From Saccharibacillus endophyticus (GTDB lineage Bacteria > Bacillota > Bacilli > Paenibacillales > Paenibacillaceae): 64,000 nt of DNA. The stretch lies in the NCBI RefSeq assembly GCF_013185185.1, contig NZ_JAAZWE010000002.1, positions 1,119,595 through 1,183,594 of the forward strand, given 5' to 3'. Below, one piece after another: positions 1-7,253 of this stretch. The translations under genes and the position numbers were made by a program. Positions within the stretch are counted from its first letter, which is position 1. Every line of letters starts with the position of its first letter. The notes under the pieces were generated by a model, which was not told where the DNA came from, did not search any database, and worked only from the letters and a program-made list of their open reading frames with translations.

Positions 1-369
1 CATATCAATTACGCCCGAAGCAAGCAGGAGTCCGCCGGTCAGCAATGCGCGCCGCGTCAAACTTTTCCGGGTTACGGTCCAAAGCGCGATAAACGAAACA
101 AAAATCGGCACGACCATGGAGAGAATGACGAGCGGGATGTTATAGGTCATTTGCATCGGCAGTTGAAGCGCCAACATGCCGACAAAGTGCATCGACCAAA
201 TCCCGATTCCCATCGAAACCGCACCGCCGGCCAGCCAGAAGACCCGTAATCTGCCGTTCGCCAAATGAATCCTGCCCGCCAAATTGAGCGCCGAGTATGA
301 AGCGAGTACCGAGATGATGCAGGAGACGATGACAAGCCCGATATTATATGTGCCTTGTACGGTTTCCAT
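1..369 (-). CDS. MHYT-domain membrane signalling protein, N-terminal part (cut by window edge)
   Basis: The reverse strand from the ATG at 369 reads 123 codons into the left edge without a stop. The visible part is almost wholly hydrophobic, with at least four membrane helices. It carries the MHYT-domain signature: an early ASYSAL stretch and the motif GIWSMHFVGML, in which MHFV stands where the family usually has MHYT. In this family the motif residues are proposed to bind a metal such as copper and to sense a diatomic gas. The domain usually precedes a cytoplasmic output such as GGDEF/EAL or a histidine kinase, which lies outside the window. A GGAGGA ribosome site sits just upstream of the ATG. 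The fold assignment is secure; the output domain and signal are unknown. Confidence 0.85.
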   Translation of the reverse strand, partial: METVQGTYNIGLVIVSCIISVLASYSALNLAGRIHLANGRLRVFWLAGGAVSMGIGIWSMHFVGMLALQLPMQMTYNIPLVILSMVVPIFVSFIALWTVTRKSLTRRALLTGGLLLASGVIDM

Positions 370-530
370 GTTCTCCTCCTTTCATGCCTTTCGTTTTAAA
401 AGCGTTTATTTTGAACAATATGAAGCTATCCAATATATCGGTAGCTCAAGACTTTTTCTACAGCACATAACCAATAAATCCCACTTTAAGGATGTTGATT
501 CGGGCGAACGGGAAAAAGGCGCGGGTATTC
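370..530. other. Intergenic stretch between the MHYT gene and the first palindromic repeat
   Basis: This 160-base AT-richer stretch holds the leader of the MHYT gene and no credible coding frame. I see no strong terminator. It runs directly into the repeat copy at 531-646. Confidence 0.5.
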
Positions 531-646
531 AGCCAGCTAGTATCCTTTCAACTCTTAATCAGAGGATTACGTTTCCCTGAAACGCACACGCTTCAAGTGC
601 GATTCAGGGGAGCGTAACCTTACTTTTAGTGTTGACAAGGTACCAG
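531..646 (-). repeat. Palindromic intergenic repeat R, copy 1 (inverted relative to copy 2)
   Basis: Read on the minus strand this matches 1260-1372 at roughly 87% over about 103 bases (my count). Each copy is itself an imperfect palindrome: an outer arm CCTTGTCAAC pairs with GTTGAAAGG, a middle arm GGTTACG pairs with CGTAATCC, and an inner stem ends in CGCAC/GTGCG. Part of the difference between the copies preserves pairing (inner stem CGCAC/GTGCG here, CCAC/GTGG in copy 2). The copy reaches into the 3' end of the glycosylase gene and supplies its last codons and stop. Confidence 0.8.
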
Positions 647-1156
647 CTCATCCTCCAGATAGAAGCGAAGTTCCGTGTAGATGCCGATGATCTCCCGCAT
701 CGGCATGCGAACCAATCCGCTGGAAGACGGTGCGACGAAATCGATAACGCCGTCGACTGCGGATTCCGGTTGAAATCCCCAGTTCGCTTGTTTGCGTCCC
801 GTAAACTCCGTATAGACGCCTTTGCCCACATAGCAGGCTACTTTGGGTAGATACTCAGTCAGCTTGGCACGCAAAATTTTGCGGCCTTCCCGATATTCCT
901 CGCGGTCGATATCCTCGACGCCGCGTGTCGGACGGGATACGATATTGGTAAAGCCGAATCCGAGTTTCAATAGATCGCGATCCTCGGTCGGCGAGTAGCG
1001 GCGCGAGGTCAGCTTGGAGTCTTCGAGGATACGCCAGAAGTTGTTGCGCGGGTTCGCATAATGATGTCCGGTTTCACCCGAACGCAAGCTTGGATTGAAA
1101 CCAATGAACAATACGGACAATCCGTAATCCAAATGATCTTCGATTTCCGGCATGGC
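626..1156 (-). CDS. mug: G/U mismatch-specific DNA glycosylase (Mug/uracil-DNA glycosylase fold)
   Basis: A 176-residue protein of the Mug/TDG branch of uracil-DNA glycosylases, which remove uracil or thymine mispaired with guanine to start base-excision repair. The N-terminal motif GFNPSLRSG matches the family's GINPG active-site loop with its catalytic Asn. HHYANPRNNFW is the conserved second motif. I prefer the ATG at 1156, with AAAGGG about 12 bases upstream; an ATG at 1165 and a TTG at 1207 are in frame but badly spaced. The last residues (LVPCQH) and the stop are read from the repeat copy at 531-646, so the native C-terminus may have been replaced. The gene is single and flanked by inverted repeats. 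Confidence 0.9.
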   Translation of the reverse strand, partial: AMPEIEDHLDYGLSVLFIGFNPSLRSGETGHHYANPRNNFWRILEDSKLTSRRYSPTEDRDLLKLGFGFTNIVSRPTRGVEDIDREEYREGRKILRAKLTEYLPKVACYVGKGVYTEFTGRKQANWGFQPESAVDGVIDFVAPSSSGLVRMPMREIIGIYTELRFYLEDELVPCQH

Positions 1157-1259
1157 AGCCATACGCCCTTTCGTCGTTAAAAGTGGGTCAAAAATATTCG
1201 GCCGCAACGGCCTTCATGCGATTCGGAAAGTCACGTATGCGGGAGAGGCCGGAAAGCTT

Positions 1260-1372
1260 CTGGTACCTTGTCAACGCTAAAAGCAAGGTTACGCCCGTCT
1301 GAAATCCACCTAAAGCGTGTGGGTTTCAGCCAAACGTAATCCTCTGATTAAGAGTTGAAAGGCTTCTGGCTG
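1260..1372 (+). repeat. Palindromic intergenic repeat R, copy 2
   Basis: Inverted partner of 531-646. Both copies start CTGGTACCTTGTCAAC and end with TGATTAAGAGTTGAAAGG, followed by a related CTGGCTG. The inner stem CTGAAATCCAC/GTGGGTTTCAG remains paired although its sequence differs from copy 1. It lies between the glycosylase and mqnB, and contains no open frame. Confidence 0.8.
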
Positions 1373-1530
1373 CGTCGGACTTTCTCGGGCATGCTTTGCA
1401 AGCCTTCTATTTCGTATAACGCGGCACGGGGCTCTGCGGTTCACTTTACTTTCGTTATTTTTAGAGTTACCGTTAAAGAATGAATGGCTTCAAATAAATG
1501 AACCTACCTATCATACAAGGAGTCGATCGA

Positions 1531-2232
1531 ATGCACCAGCCGGATCAACCGCTTCACGACTTTTCCGTTGAAGGCGATGCCTCTTTGGCAAAAGTTCTTA
1601 TCGTAACCGCCGTCGAGGCGGAACGGGACGCTGTATTGGCAGGCCTGGGAGGCGATGAACGCTTCGTTGTCGTCGCGGGCGGCGTAGGTCCGGCGGCAGT
1701 CGCTGCCGGGACGGCGCGCGCGCTCATGAACGGCGTTTACAGCCGCGTGATCAGCGCAGGCATAGCCGGCGGCTTCGCGGGCCTCGCCGCGGTCGGCTCG
1801 CTCGTCGTCGCGAGCCGAATGGTTGCGGCCGATCTGGGCTCGGATAGCCCGGAAGGCTTTATTTCCGTAGACGAGCTGGGATTCGGCTCGTCGATCATTC
1901 CGGCCGAGGACACGGTCTCGGCCTCTCTTGCAGGCGCGCTGGAGCGCGCGGGGCTTCAAGCGTGCCTGGCCCCGATCGTGACGGTGTCCACGACGACCGG
2001 AACGCTTGCAGGCGCGCAAGCTCTTGCCGCGCGCGTGCCCGGCGCGGCGGCGGAAGGCATGGAAGGCTTCGGCGTGGCGGAAGCCGCCCGGCAGTTCGGT
2101 CTGCCCGCACTGGAACTGCGGGCGATCTCGAACGCGGTCGGCCCGCGCGATCGCGGTGCCTGGAAGATCGGCGAAGCGCTCGGTGCGCTTCGTCAGGCAA
2201 GCTCAATTTTACCGGAGGTGTTTTTCGCTTGA
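1531..2232 (+). CDS. mqnB: Futalosine hydrolase
   Basis: Removes hypoxanthine from futalosine to give dehypoxanthinyl futalosine in the futalosine route to menaquinone. It is a cytoplasmic nucleoside-phosphorylase-fold enzyme of 233 residues. Family features seen are the early VTAVEAERDAV strand, the glycine-rich GGVGPAAVAAGTA and ISAGIAGGF loops, TVSTTTGT, and the C-terminal GMEGFGVAEAA motif. The ATG at 1531 is chosen because AAGGAG sits 8 bases upstream; an earlier in-frame ATG at 1498 has no ribosome site. The stop overlaps the start of mqnD and the two form an operon. MqnA and MqnC are not in the window. Confidence 0.92.
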   Translation: MHQPDQPLHDFSVEGDASLAKVLIVTAVEAERDAVLAGLGGDERFVVVAGGVGPAAVAAGTARALMNGVYSRVISAGIAGGFAGLAAVGSLVVASRMVAADLGSDSPEGFISVDELGFGSSIIPAEDTVSASLAGALERAGLQACLAPIVTVSTTTGTLAGAQALAARVPGAAAEGMEGFGVAEAARQFGLPALELRAISNAVGPRDRGAWKIGEALGALRQASSILPEVFFA

Positions 2233-3065
2233 AGATTGCATTTTCCCCTTGTCCCAATGATACATTCGTGTTCCACGCTCTTGCTCATGGTCTTATCGAC
2301 GGTGCCCCGGAACTTGAAGTCACCTACGCCGACATCGACGTTACCAACAACTGGGCGGCGGCCGGCGAAGGTCCGGAAGTCATGAAGATTTCCTACGCCG
2401 CTCTGCCTTGGGTGCTGAACGATTACGCATTGATTCCTTGCGGCGGCGCACTGGGTCGCGGCTGCGGTCCGCTGGTGCTGACGAAAGAAGCCGCAGCTCC
2501 GAGCGAACTGTCCGGCAAACGCATCGCGGTCCCGAGCGAACGTTCAACGGCTTATCTGCTTTTCCGTCTCTGGGCAGCGCAAAGTATTCCGGGCGGCATC
2601 GGCGAAGTCGTCGTCATGCCGTTCGACAAGATCATGCCTGCCGTGCAAAACGGCGAAATCGACGCGGGTCTCGTGATCCACGAAGCTCGTTTTACTTACC
2701 AAAATTACGGATTGCATAAGCTTGCCGACATGGGCGACTGGTGGGAATCCGATACGGGACTTCCGATTCCGCTCGGCGCGATTATCGCCAAACGCGGCGC
2801 GGTCGATCCGAAACCCGTCGCGCAATGGGTTCGCGCTTCCGTCGAGTATGCGTGGGCGAATCCGGAGGCTTCGCGCGATTATGTGCTCGAACATGCGCAG
2901 GAAATGGATTCGGCCGTTGCCGATTCCCATATCGCGTTATATGTCAACGAGTTCACGGCCGATCTCGGCGAAGACGGTTATGCCGCGATTCGCTCGCTGC
3001 TGACGCGCGCCGCTCGCGAAGGCCTGGTACCGGAATTTGACGAAAAGTTGCTGGATTTCGTTTGA
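2229..3065 (+). CDS. mqnD: 1,4-dihydroxy-6-naphthoate synthase
   Basis: Cleaves cyclic dehypoxanthinyl futalosine to 1,4-dihydroxy-6-naphthoate, the step after MqnC in futalosine-dependent menaquinone synthesis. The 278-residue product has the MqnA/MqnD periplasmic-binding-like fold and opens with KIAFSPCPNDTFVFHAL, the MqnD signature. Other conserved parts are SYAALPW, GCGPL and the VIHEARFTY region. The start is a TTG at 2229 overlapping the mqnB stop codon, with GGAGGTG 9 bases upstream, which implies translational coupling. The frame is open upstream inside mqnB, but that part is an overlap shadow. Length is normal for the family. Confidence 0.93.
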   Translation: MKIAFSPCPNDTFVFHALAHGLIDGAPELEVTYADIDVTNNWAAAGEGPEVMKISYAALPWVLNDYALIPCGGALGRGCGPLVLTKEAAAPSELSGKRIAVPSERSTAYLLFRLWAAQSIPGGIGEVVVMPFDKIMPAVQNGEIDAGLVIHEARFTYQNYGLHKLADMGDWWESDTGLPIPLGAIIAKRGAVDPKPVAQWVRASVEYAWANPEASRDYVLEHAQEMDSAVADSHIALYVNEFTADLGEDGYAAIRSLLTRAAREGLVPEFDEKLLDFV

Positions 3066-3083
3066 TTATTACAAGTTCAAATG

Positions 3084-3126
3084 AAAAGACATACGCTCTC
3101 CCTAGGAGATTGCGTAGGTCTTTTTT
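3084..3126 (+). terminator. Intrinsic terminator after mqnD
   Basis: Imperfect hairpin with arms AGACATACGC...GCGTAGGTCT around CTCCCTAGGAG, followed directly by TTTTTT. It ends the mqnB-mqnD operon. Confidence 0.85.
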
Positions 3127-3310
3127 CAATAAAAGGAATTTTAAGGGTTGAGTAAATCAAGCAGCGTTTATTTATAAGTAGATCCATTTTTATCGAATCC
3201 CGCGGGGTGCGAAAGGAGGCAACGCCTCAATCACGATCGTTTCGAAGTCAATCGACACTTGATCCAAGACGGATGTCGTTCAACTTTACCAAGAAACGGA
3301 GGCGTTTATC

Positions 3311-4024
3311 ATTCCTGTCCCTATCATCCGAAATCGGCGAAAACAAATACGATTCATTAGCTTTTGCGCGCTTTTTTCGCTAGTCTCTGTCGGATTCCCC
3401 TTATCTTCCGTTCAAGCAGCCGACTCAGCTCCCGCTGAGCAACAAGCGAGCGGTTCGAAAACTTACGTTGCGTACATGCAAGGTTATCCCGACGGTATGT
3501 TTCGACCGGAAAAAGGACTCATGCGATCCGAAATCGCATCCATCTTGCACCGTACTCTTATCAGCCCGACCGCAGCCGATGACATACGATTTAACGACGT
3601 ACCCGCTACGAATTGGGCATTCAAAGATATTGCTTTAGTCGTTTCGAACGGCTGGATGGAAGGAACGAGTCGTTCGACTTTTTCTCCCGACCAAGAGGTT
3701 ACGCGAGCAGAGATGGCTCAGATTTTGATGAATGTTTACGATTGGACATCTGCTTCAACGAAAACTTTCGATGACGTCAGCGGTCACTGGGCCGAAAAAG
3801 CTATCGGCGCAGCGGCCGCACAAGGTGTGCTTCTCGGCTATGAGGACGGTTCGTTTCGTCCGGATCAGCCGATCTCCCGCGTTGAGACCGCTAAACTTTT
3901 CAACCGTTTGACGCAGCGTCCGGCCGATCCGCAGTTACCGATGACCTGGAGCGACGTCCCGGTATCCACGCCGGATTACGGAGAGATCATGGCTGCTTCG
4001 ATCGACCATCTGTCAGCCGAATGA
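3311..4024 (+). CDS. Secreted S-layer-homology (SLH) protein with apparent ATT start
   Basis: The mature part is essentially three SLH modules. The first is partial and begins near QGYPDGMFRPEKG; the second contains FNDVPATNWAF and TFSPDQEVTRAEMA; the third contains FDDVSGHWAEKA and SFRPDQPISRVETA. SLH modules bind pyruvylated secondary wall polymer and hold proteins on the envelope. The ATG at 3476 would cut off the leader. Upstream, the frame stays open to 3263 and encodes a classic signal peptide (RNRRKQIR, then a hydrophobic run, then VQA-AD). That stretch contains no ATG, GTG, TTG or CTG. GGAGG at 3298-3302 is 8 bases before ATT at 3311 (5 before ATC at 3308), so ATT is the best start, giving 237 residues. 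A sequencing error or 5' decay is the alternative. Nothing beyond SLH modules is present. Confidence 0.75.
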   Translation: MPVPIIRNRRKQIRFISFCALFSLVSVGFPLSSVQAADSAPAEQQASGSKTYVAYMQGYPDGMFRPEKGLMRSEIASILHRTLISPTAADDIRFNDVPATNWAFKDIALVVSNGWMEGTSRSTFSPDQEVTRAEMAQILMNVYDWTSASTKTFDDVSGHWAEKAIGAAAAQGVLLGYEDGSFRPDQPISRVETAKLFNRLTQRPADPQLPMTWSDVPVSTPDYGEIMAASIDHLSAE

Positions 4025-4086
4025 ATCAGTGCCCATGCCTAACGTTCGATACAAAAATCATGTCGTTATTTGAAACAGCTCCACTC

Positions 4087-4114
4087 AAGCCGATCCCGTA
4101 AGAGATCGGCTTTT
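4087..4114. terminator. Terminator between convergent SLH and mtnU genes
   Basis: Arms AAGCCGATC and GATCGGCTT with a short loop, followed by TTTT on the plus strand. It probably serves the SLH gene and may also stop minus-strand transcription. Confidence 0.7.
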
Positions 4115-4142
4115 GATATACCTTTTTAAAAAGTATTTCCGT

Positions 4143-4931
4143 TTACTCATACAATTCGGGCCTGCGATCTTCAAACACCGGAATTCTTCCCCGCGCTTTG
4201 ATCACTTCCGCCATATCGATATCCGCGGTGAGGAATTCATCGCTCTCGCCGGCTTCCGCAATGACCTCTCCCCAAGGCCCGACCACCATGGAATGTCCCG
4301 CGAAAACATTCGAAGGATCGCTGCCGCTCCGGTTGCAAGCGATCACCCAGCATTGGTTCTCGATCGCTCTGGCGATCAGCAGCGCGCGCCAATGTTCCAG
4401 ACGCGCCAGCGGCCACTGGGCGACCACGAACAACGTTTCCGCTCCCGACGATATATGCGTCCGTATCCATTCGGGAAAACGGATATCGTAACAAACCACG
4501 CCTGCGCTTCGGATACTGCCCAACTCGAACAACCCTTTTCCGCTGCCGGAACGCAAATAGAGATGTTCGTCCATCAGCTTGAACAAATGGGCTTTGTCGT
4601 ATTCGCTGATTGGCTGTCCTTCGCGGTCGTAAACGAGCAAGGTGTTATACACGCCGTCTCTTGTGCGCTTGGCGGTAGAACCTCCCACCAGATATACGCC
4701 GTAGCGCCTAGCCGCCTCTGACAAAAATGCTTTGGTACGCCCGGCTCCTTCCTCCGCGATCTCGTCCAGCCGCGTAAGGTCATAACCGATCGTCCATAAT
4801 TCGGGGAGCACGATCACGTCCGGCGTATCCTTCATCGCGCGTTCCAGCAATTTTTCCATTTTCGCATAATTGGCTTCCGGATTTCCGAATATGACATCAT
4901 GTTGAATACAGGTGACTTTCCATTTATTCAT
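4143..4931 (-). CDS. mtnU: Carbon-nitrogen hydrolase, MtnU/omega-amidase type
   Basis: A 262-residue nitrilase-superfamily amidase. The Glu-Lys-Cys triad is visible in PELWT, YDKAHLF and GVVCYDIRFPEW. Relatives such as Bacillus subtilis MtnU (YkrU) and omega-amidases hydrolyse alpha-keto acid amides. In methionine salvage this removes the amide left after glutamine-dependent transamination of ketomethylthiobutyrate. The ATG at 4931 is chosen because GGAGG lies 7 bases upstream; an upstream ATG at 4952 lacks a site. The gene faces away from a SAM-I riboswitch at 5121. That context supports a methionine-salvage role, although no other mtn gene is present here. Deaminated-glutathione amidase activity cannot be excluded. 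Confidence 0.8.
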   Translation of the reverse strand: MNKWKVTCIQHDVIFGNPEANYAKMEKLLERAMKDTPDVIVLPELWTIGYDLTRLDEIAEEGAGRTKAFLSEAARRYGVYLVGGSTAKRTRDGVYNTLLVYDREGQPISEYDKAHLFKLMDEHLYLRSGSGKGLFELGSIRSAGVVCYDIRFPEWIRTHISSGAETLFVVAQWPLARLEHWRALLIARAIENQCWVIACNRSGSDPSNVFAGHSMVVGPWGEVIAEAGESDEFLTADIDMAEVIKARGRIPVFEDRRPELYE

Positions 4932-5051
4932 GACGTTTCCTCCGTTTCGCATCAGGCTTTACTTTTACGGCTGCAGCCTATATGATCTGGGGCTGCTTGA
5001 AGCCCTGCGTCGGATCGGCCGATTGGACTTGTTCCGACGTTGACCGGGCCG

Positions 5052-5081
5052 TTGACAGCTGCAGGTCAAGCATGGCATAAT
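5052..5081 (+). promoter_or_regulatory. Sigma-A promoter of the SAM riboswitch transcript
   Basis: TTGACA at 5052-5057 and CATAAT at 5076-5081 with an 18-base spacer. The expected transcription start is about 5088, some 30 bases before the aptamer. Confidence 0.7.
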
Positions 5082-5120
5082 TCAGTCATATGCTTTACTT
5101 ATACGTGATGAATAGAACAT

Positions 5121-5306
5121 CTTATCAAGAGCAGGCGGAGGGAAAAGCCCGATGAAGCCCGGCAACCGACCCTTTATGGGGCACGGTGCTAATTCTTGCT
5201 CGTTCATTCGAATCCTGCTTGTTTTTTGCGCGGACGAATGAACGGAGAGATAAGAAGAGACCTTCGCCCATTCGAGCCTCTTCTTGATGATAAGAAGAGG
5301 CTTTTT
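5121..5306 (+). ncRNA. SAM-I riboswitch (S box) with expression-platform terminator
   Basis: The aptamer at 5121-5254 has the P1 arms CTTATC and GATAAG and the conserved core AGAGCAGGCGGAGGGA, GCCCGATGAAGCCCGGCAACC-type P2/P3 strand and GGTGCTAATTCTTGC. A long hairpin, CGTTCATTCG...CGAATGAACG, precedes the closing strand. The platform at 5276-5306 is a terminator, GCCTCTTCTT with AAGAAGAGGC and TTTTT. Its 5' arm can pair instead with AAGAAGAG just after P1, the usual antiterminator arrangement. S-adenosylmethionine binding should therefore stop transcription. No credible gene follows within 320 bases. Confidence 0.95.
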
Positions 5307-5573
5307 GATGTCTTTTTTTCAAAGGGTCAAGCCTCTGCAATCCGCGTAAGCCCGGCATTGCCGGTTCTTATATCGGGAAAAGCACGCGGTCCCTGCCGCA
5401 GACTTTTCTCCGCGAACGCGTTCGGCTTATGCCGAATGCGTCCAGCTTGCCGAAATGTCACTCCGTCCCTTCACCGACGCGCATCCGGATCGGTCGCTCC
5501 GATCCCGGCTGCAAAAAACGACTGATTCCATCCTCAAATGCAATCATCCGGACCGTCGGTGCTTTCGGAATAG
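5307..5573 (+). other. Hairpin-rich gene-free stretch behind the SAM riboswitch
   Basis: There is no coding frame with a ribosome site on the plus strand. The only ATG near the terminator (5308) gives a 13-codon frame without a site. The stretch instead holds stable hairpins: CGCGTTCGGC/GCCGAATGCG at 5417-5440 and GGATCGG/CCGATCC at 5487-5505. It then reaches the terminator at 5574-5625. It is either the remains of a deleted methionine-salvage operon leader region or a SAM-controlled non-coding RNA. Confidence 0.5.
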
Positions 5574-5625
5574 AGGCCTGCCCTGAATACGAGCTTTCCC
5601 GGCTCGTTCCAAGGCAGGCCTTTTT
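5574..5625. terminator. Strong terminator hairpin between the riboswitch region and gntK
   Basis: Arms AGGCCTGCC and GGCAGGCCT enclose a second small hairpin CGAGC/GCTCG. On the plus strand TTTTT follows, so it is oriented to end the riboswitch transcript. It also lies just after the gntK stop codon and may end that operon. Confidence 0.8.
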
Positions 5626-5629
5626 CCGT

Positions 5630-7177
5630 TTAAACTTCCCCCGCCATCTCCCGCTGGAACTTGGCAATGGCTTCGTATTCGTTCTCCAGGCTGCGCGAAA
5701 CGGAAATGAAGATCGGCAGCAGATGCTTATATACCCTCGCATGCTCGTCGACCGGCTCATGCCGATGCGTGCCGCCGATCATCGACTCGACCACATCGAG
5801 CGACGGCACGCGGCCAAGCGCATACAGGCCCAGCACCGCCGCGCCCAAACACGAGCTTTCGAAGCTTTCCGGCACCATGACTTCCTGATCGAAAATGTCG
5901 GCCATCATCTGACGCCACAGCGGCGATCGGGCAAACCCTCCGGTCGCATGAATCTTTTGCGGACGTCCGATCTGTTCTTCCATGGCCAACATGACCGTAT
6001 ACAGGTTGAAAATGACGCCTTCGAGCACGGAACGGATCATATGCTCCTTCTTATGATTCATCGTCAGCCCGAAAAACGACCCTCTCGCATCCGGATTCCA
6101 TAACGGCGCTCTCTCGCCTGTCAGATACGGATGGAACAACAACCCTTCCGATCCCGGACGAACCTGCTCGGCAATACGAGTTAGCACATCATAAGGATCA
6201 ATACCGAGCCGTTTGGCCGTTTCCACTTCCGAAGCCGCGAACTCGTCCCGCACCCAACGGAACAGCATCCCTCCGTTATTGACCGGGCCGCCGATGACCC
6301 AGAGTCCCGGAGCCAAGGCGTAACAGAAAAAGCGCCCTTTCGGATCGGTTACCGGACGGTCGACCACGGTTCGGATCGCGCCGCTCGTGCCGATCGTGGC
6401 AGCAATCACGCCGGGACGGATTGCGCCTACGCCGAGGTTCGACAGCACGCCGTCGCTTGCGCCCACGACGAACGGCGTCTCCACGCCCAAACCCAGCTCG
6501 CTCGCGACCGCCGGCTGCAGGCCGCTGACCGCGTGCGTCGTCGGCACGGGTTTCGACAACCGCTCCGGCGTCACGCCTGCAAGCGCAATGGCTTCCTCGT
6601 CCCAATCCAGTTTTTCCAGATTGAACAGTCCCGTCGCCGATGCGATGGAATGATCAACCACATATTCGCCGAACAAACGGAAAAAGACGTACTCTTTAAT
6701 CGAAATGAACTTATCGCACTGCTCAAACAGTTCCGTACGATCATGCCGCAGCCAAAGCAGTTTCGCCAGAGGAGACATCGGGTGAATCGGCGTGCCTGTG
6801 CGCAAATAAATCTCATGTCCGTTCAGCTCCGACTTCAGTTTTTTCGTCCAAGCCGCGCTCCGATTGTCCGCCCAAGTGATGCATGCCGTTAGCGGATTGC
6901 CCGTCTCATCGACGCCGATCAGACTGTGCATCGCCGAGCTGAAAGAAACGAGCAATATTTGGTCAGGTTTGGCTTTCGCGCCGCGTACCGCTCCCGCAAC
7001 CGCTTGCACGACCGCGCGATAAATTTCGTCCGGATCTTGTTCGGCAACCGAGGGCGACGGCGTATGCAGCGGATAACCGACCGTTTCCTGCGCAATGACC
7101 TCCCCGTTTTCCTTGAAAAGTACCGCCTTCGTGCTTGTCGTTCCGATATCCACGCCGATCATCCATTGTTCGCTCAT
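5630..7177 (-). CDS. gntK: Gluconokinase (FGGY family)
   Basis: Phosphorylates gluconate to 6-phosphogluconate with ATP in the cytoplasm. The 515-residue protein has the FGGY layout: an N-terminal GVDIGTTSTKAVLF phosphate-loop motif, the substrate-side SFSSAMHSLIGVD and TWADNRS motifs, and a C-terminal ATP-binding half with GTSGAIR and HATGGFARSPLWRQMMADIF. Length matches GntK of Bacillus subtilis (about 513). It is the third gene of gnd-gntR-gntK, 76 bases after gntR, and should respond to the GntR operator at 8960. Xylulokinase-type activity is unlikely given this neighbourhood. Confidence 0.94.
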   Translation of the reverse strand: MSEQWMIGVDIGTTSTKAVLFKENGEVIAQETVGYPLHTPSPSVAEQDPDEIYRAVVQAVAGAVRGAKAKPDQILLVSFSSAMHSLIGVDETGNPLTACITWADNRSAAWTKKLKSELNGHEIYLRTGTPIHPMSPLAKLLWLRHDRTELFEQCDKFISIKEYVFFRLFGEYVVDHSIASATGLFNLEKLDWDEEAIALAGVTPERLSKPVPTTHAVSGLQPAVASELGLGVETPFVVGASDGVLSNLGVGAIRPGVIAATIGTSGAIRTVVDRPVTDPKGRFFCYALAPGLWVIGGPVNNGGMLFRWVRDEFAASEVETAKRLGIDPYDVLTRIAEQVRPGSEGLLFHPYLTGERAPLWNPDARGSFFGLTMNHKKEHMIRSVLEGVIFNLYTVMLAMEEQIGRPQKIHATGGFARSPLWRQMMADIFDQEVMVPESFESSCLGAAVLGLYALGRVPSLDVVESMIGGTHRHEPVDEHARVYKHLLPIFISVSRSLENEYEAIAKFQREMAGEV

Positions 7178-7253
7178 GCTTCAGTCTTCATCCTTTCCTA
7201 TGCGGCAGGACCGCTTTTTTGAGGTATGCAAAAAGCCGCAACATGCCTTTTTC

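Noticed and set aside
531-1372. Composite transposon carrying mug
   Set aside because: No transposase is present, a partial copy of the repeat occurs elsewhere (9149-9204), and no target-site duplication was found. It is reported as a repeat pair instead.
5196-6103. Possible genes controlled by the SAM riboswitch on the plus strand
   Set aside because: The frame starting at 5196 begins inside the aptamer, and the one at 5429 runs antisense through gntK. Neither has a ribosome site or a recognisable product.
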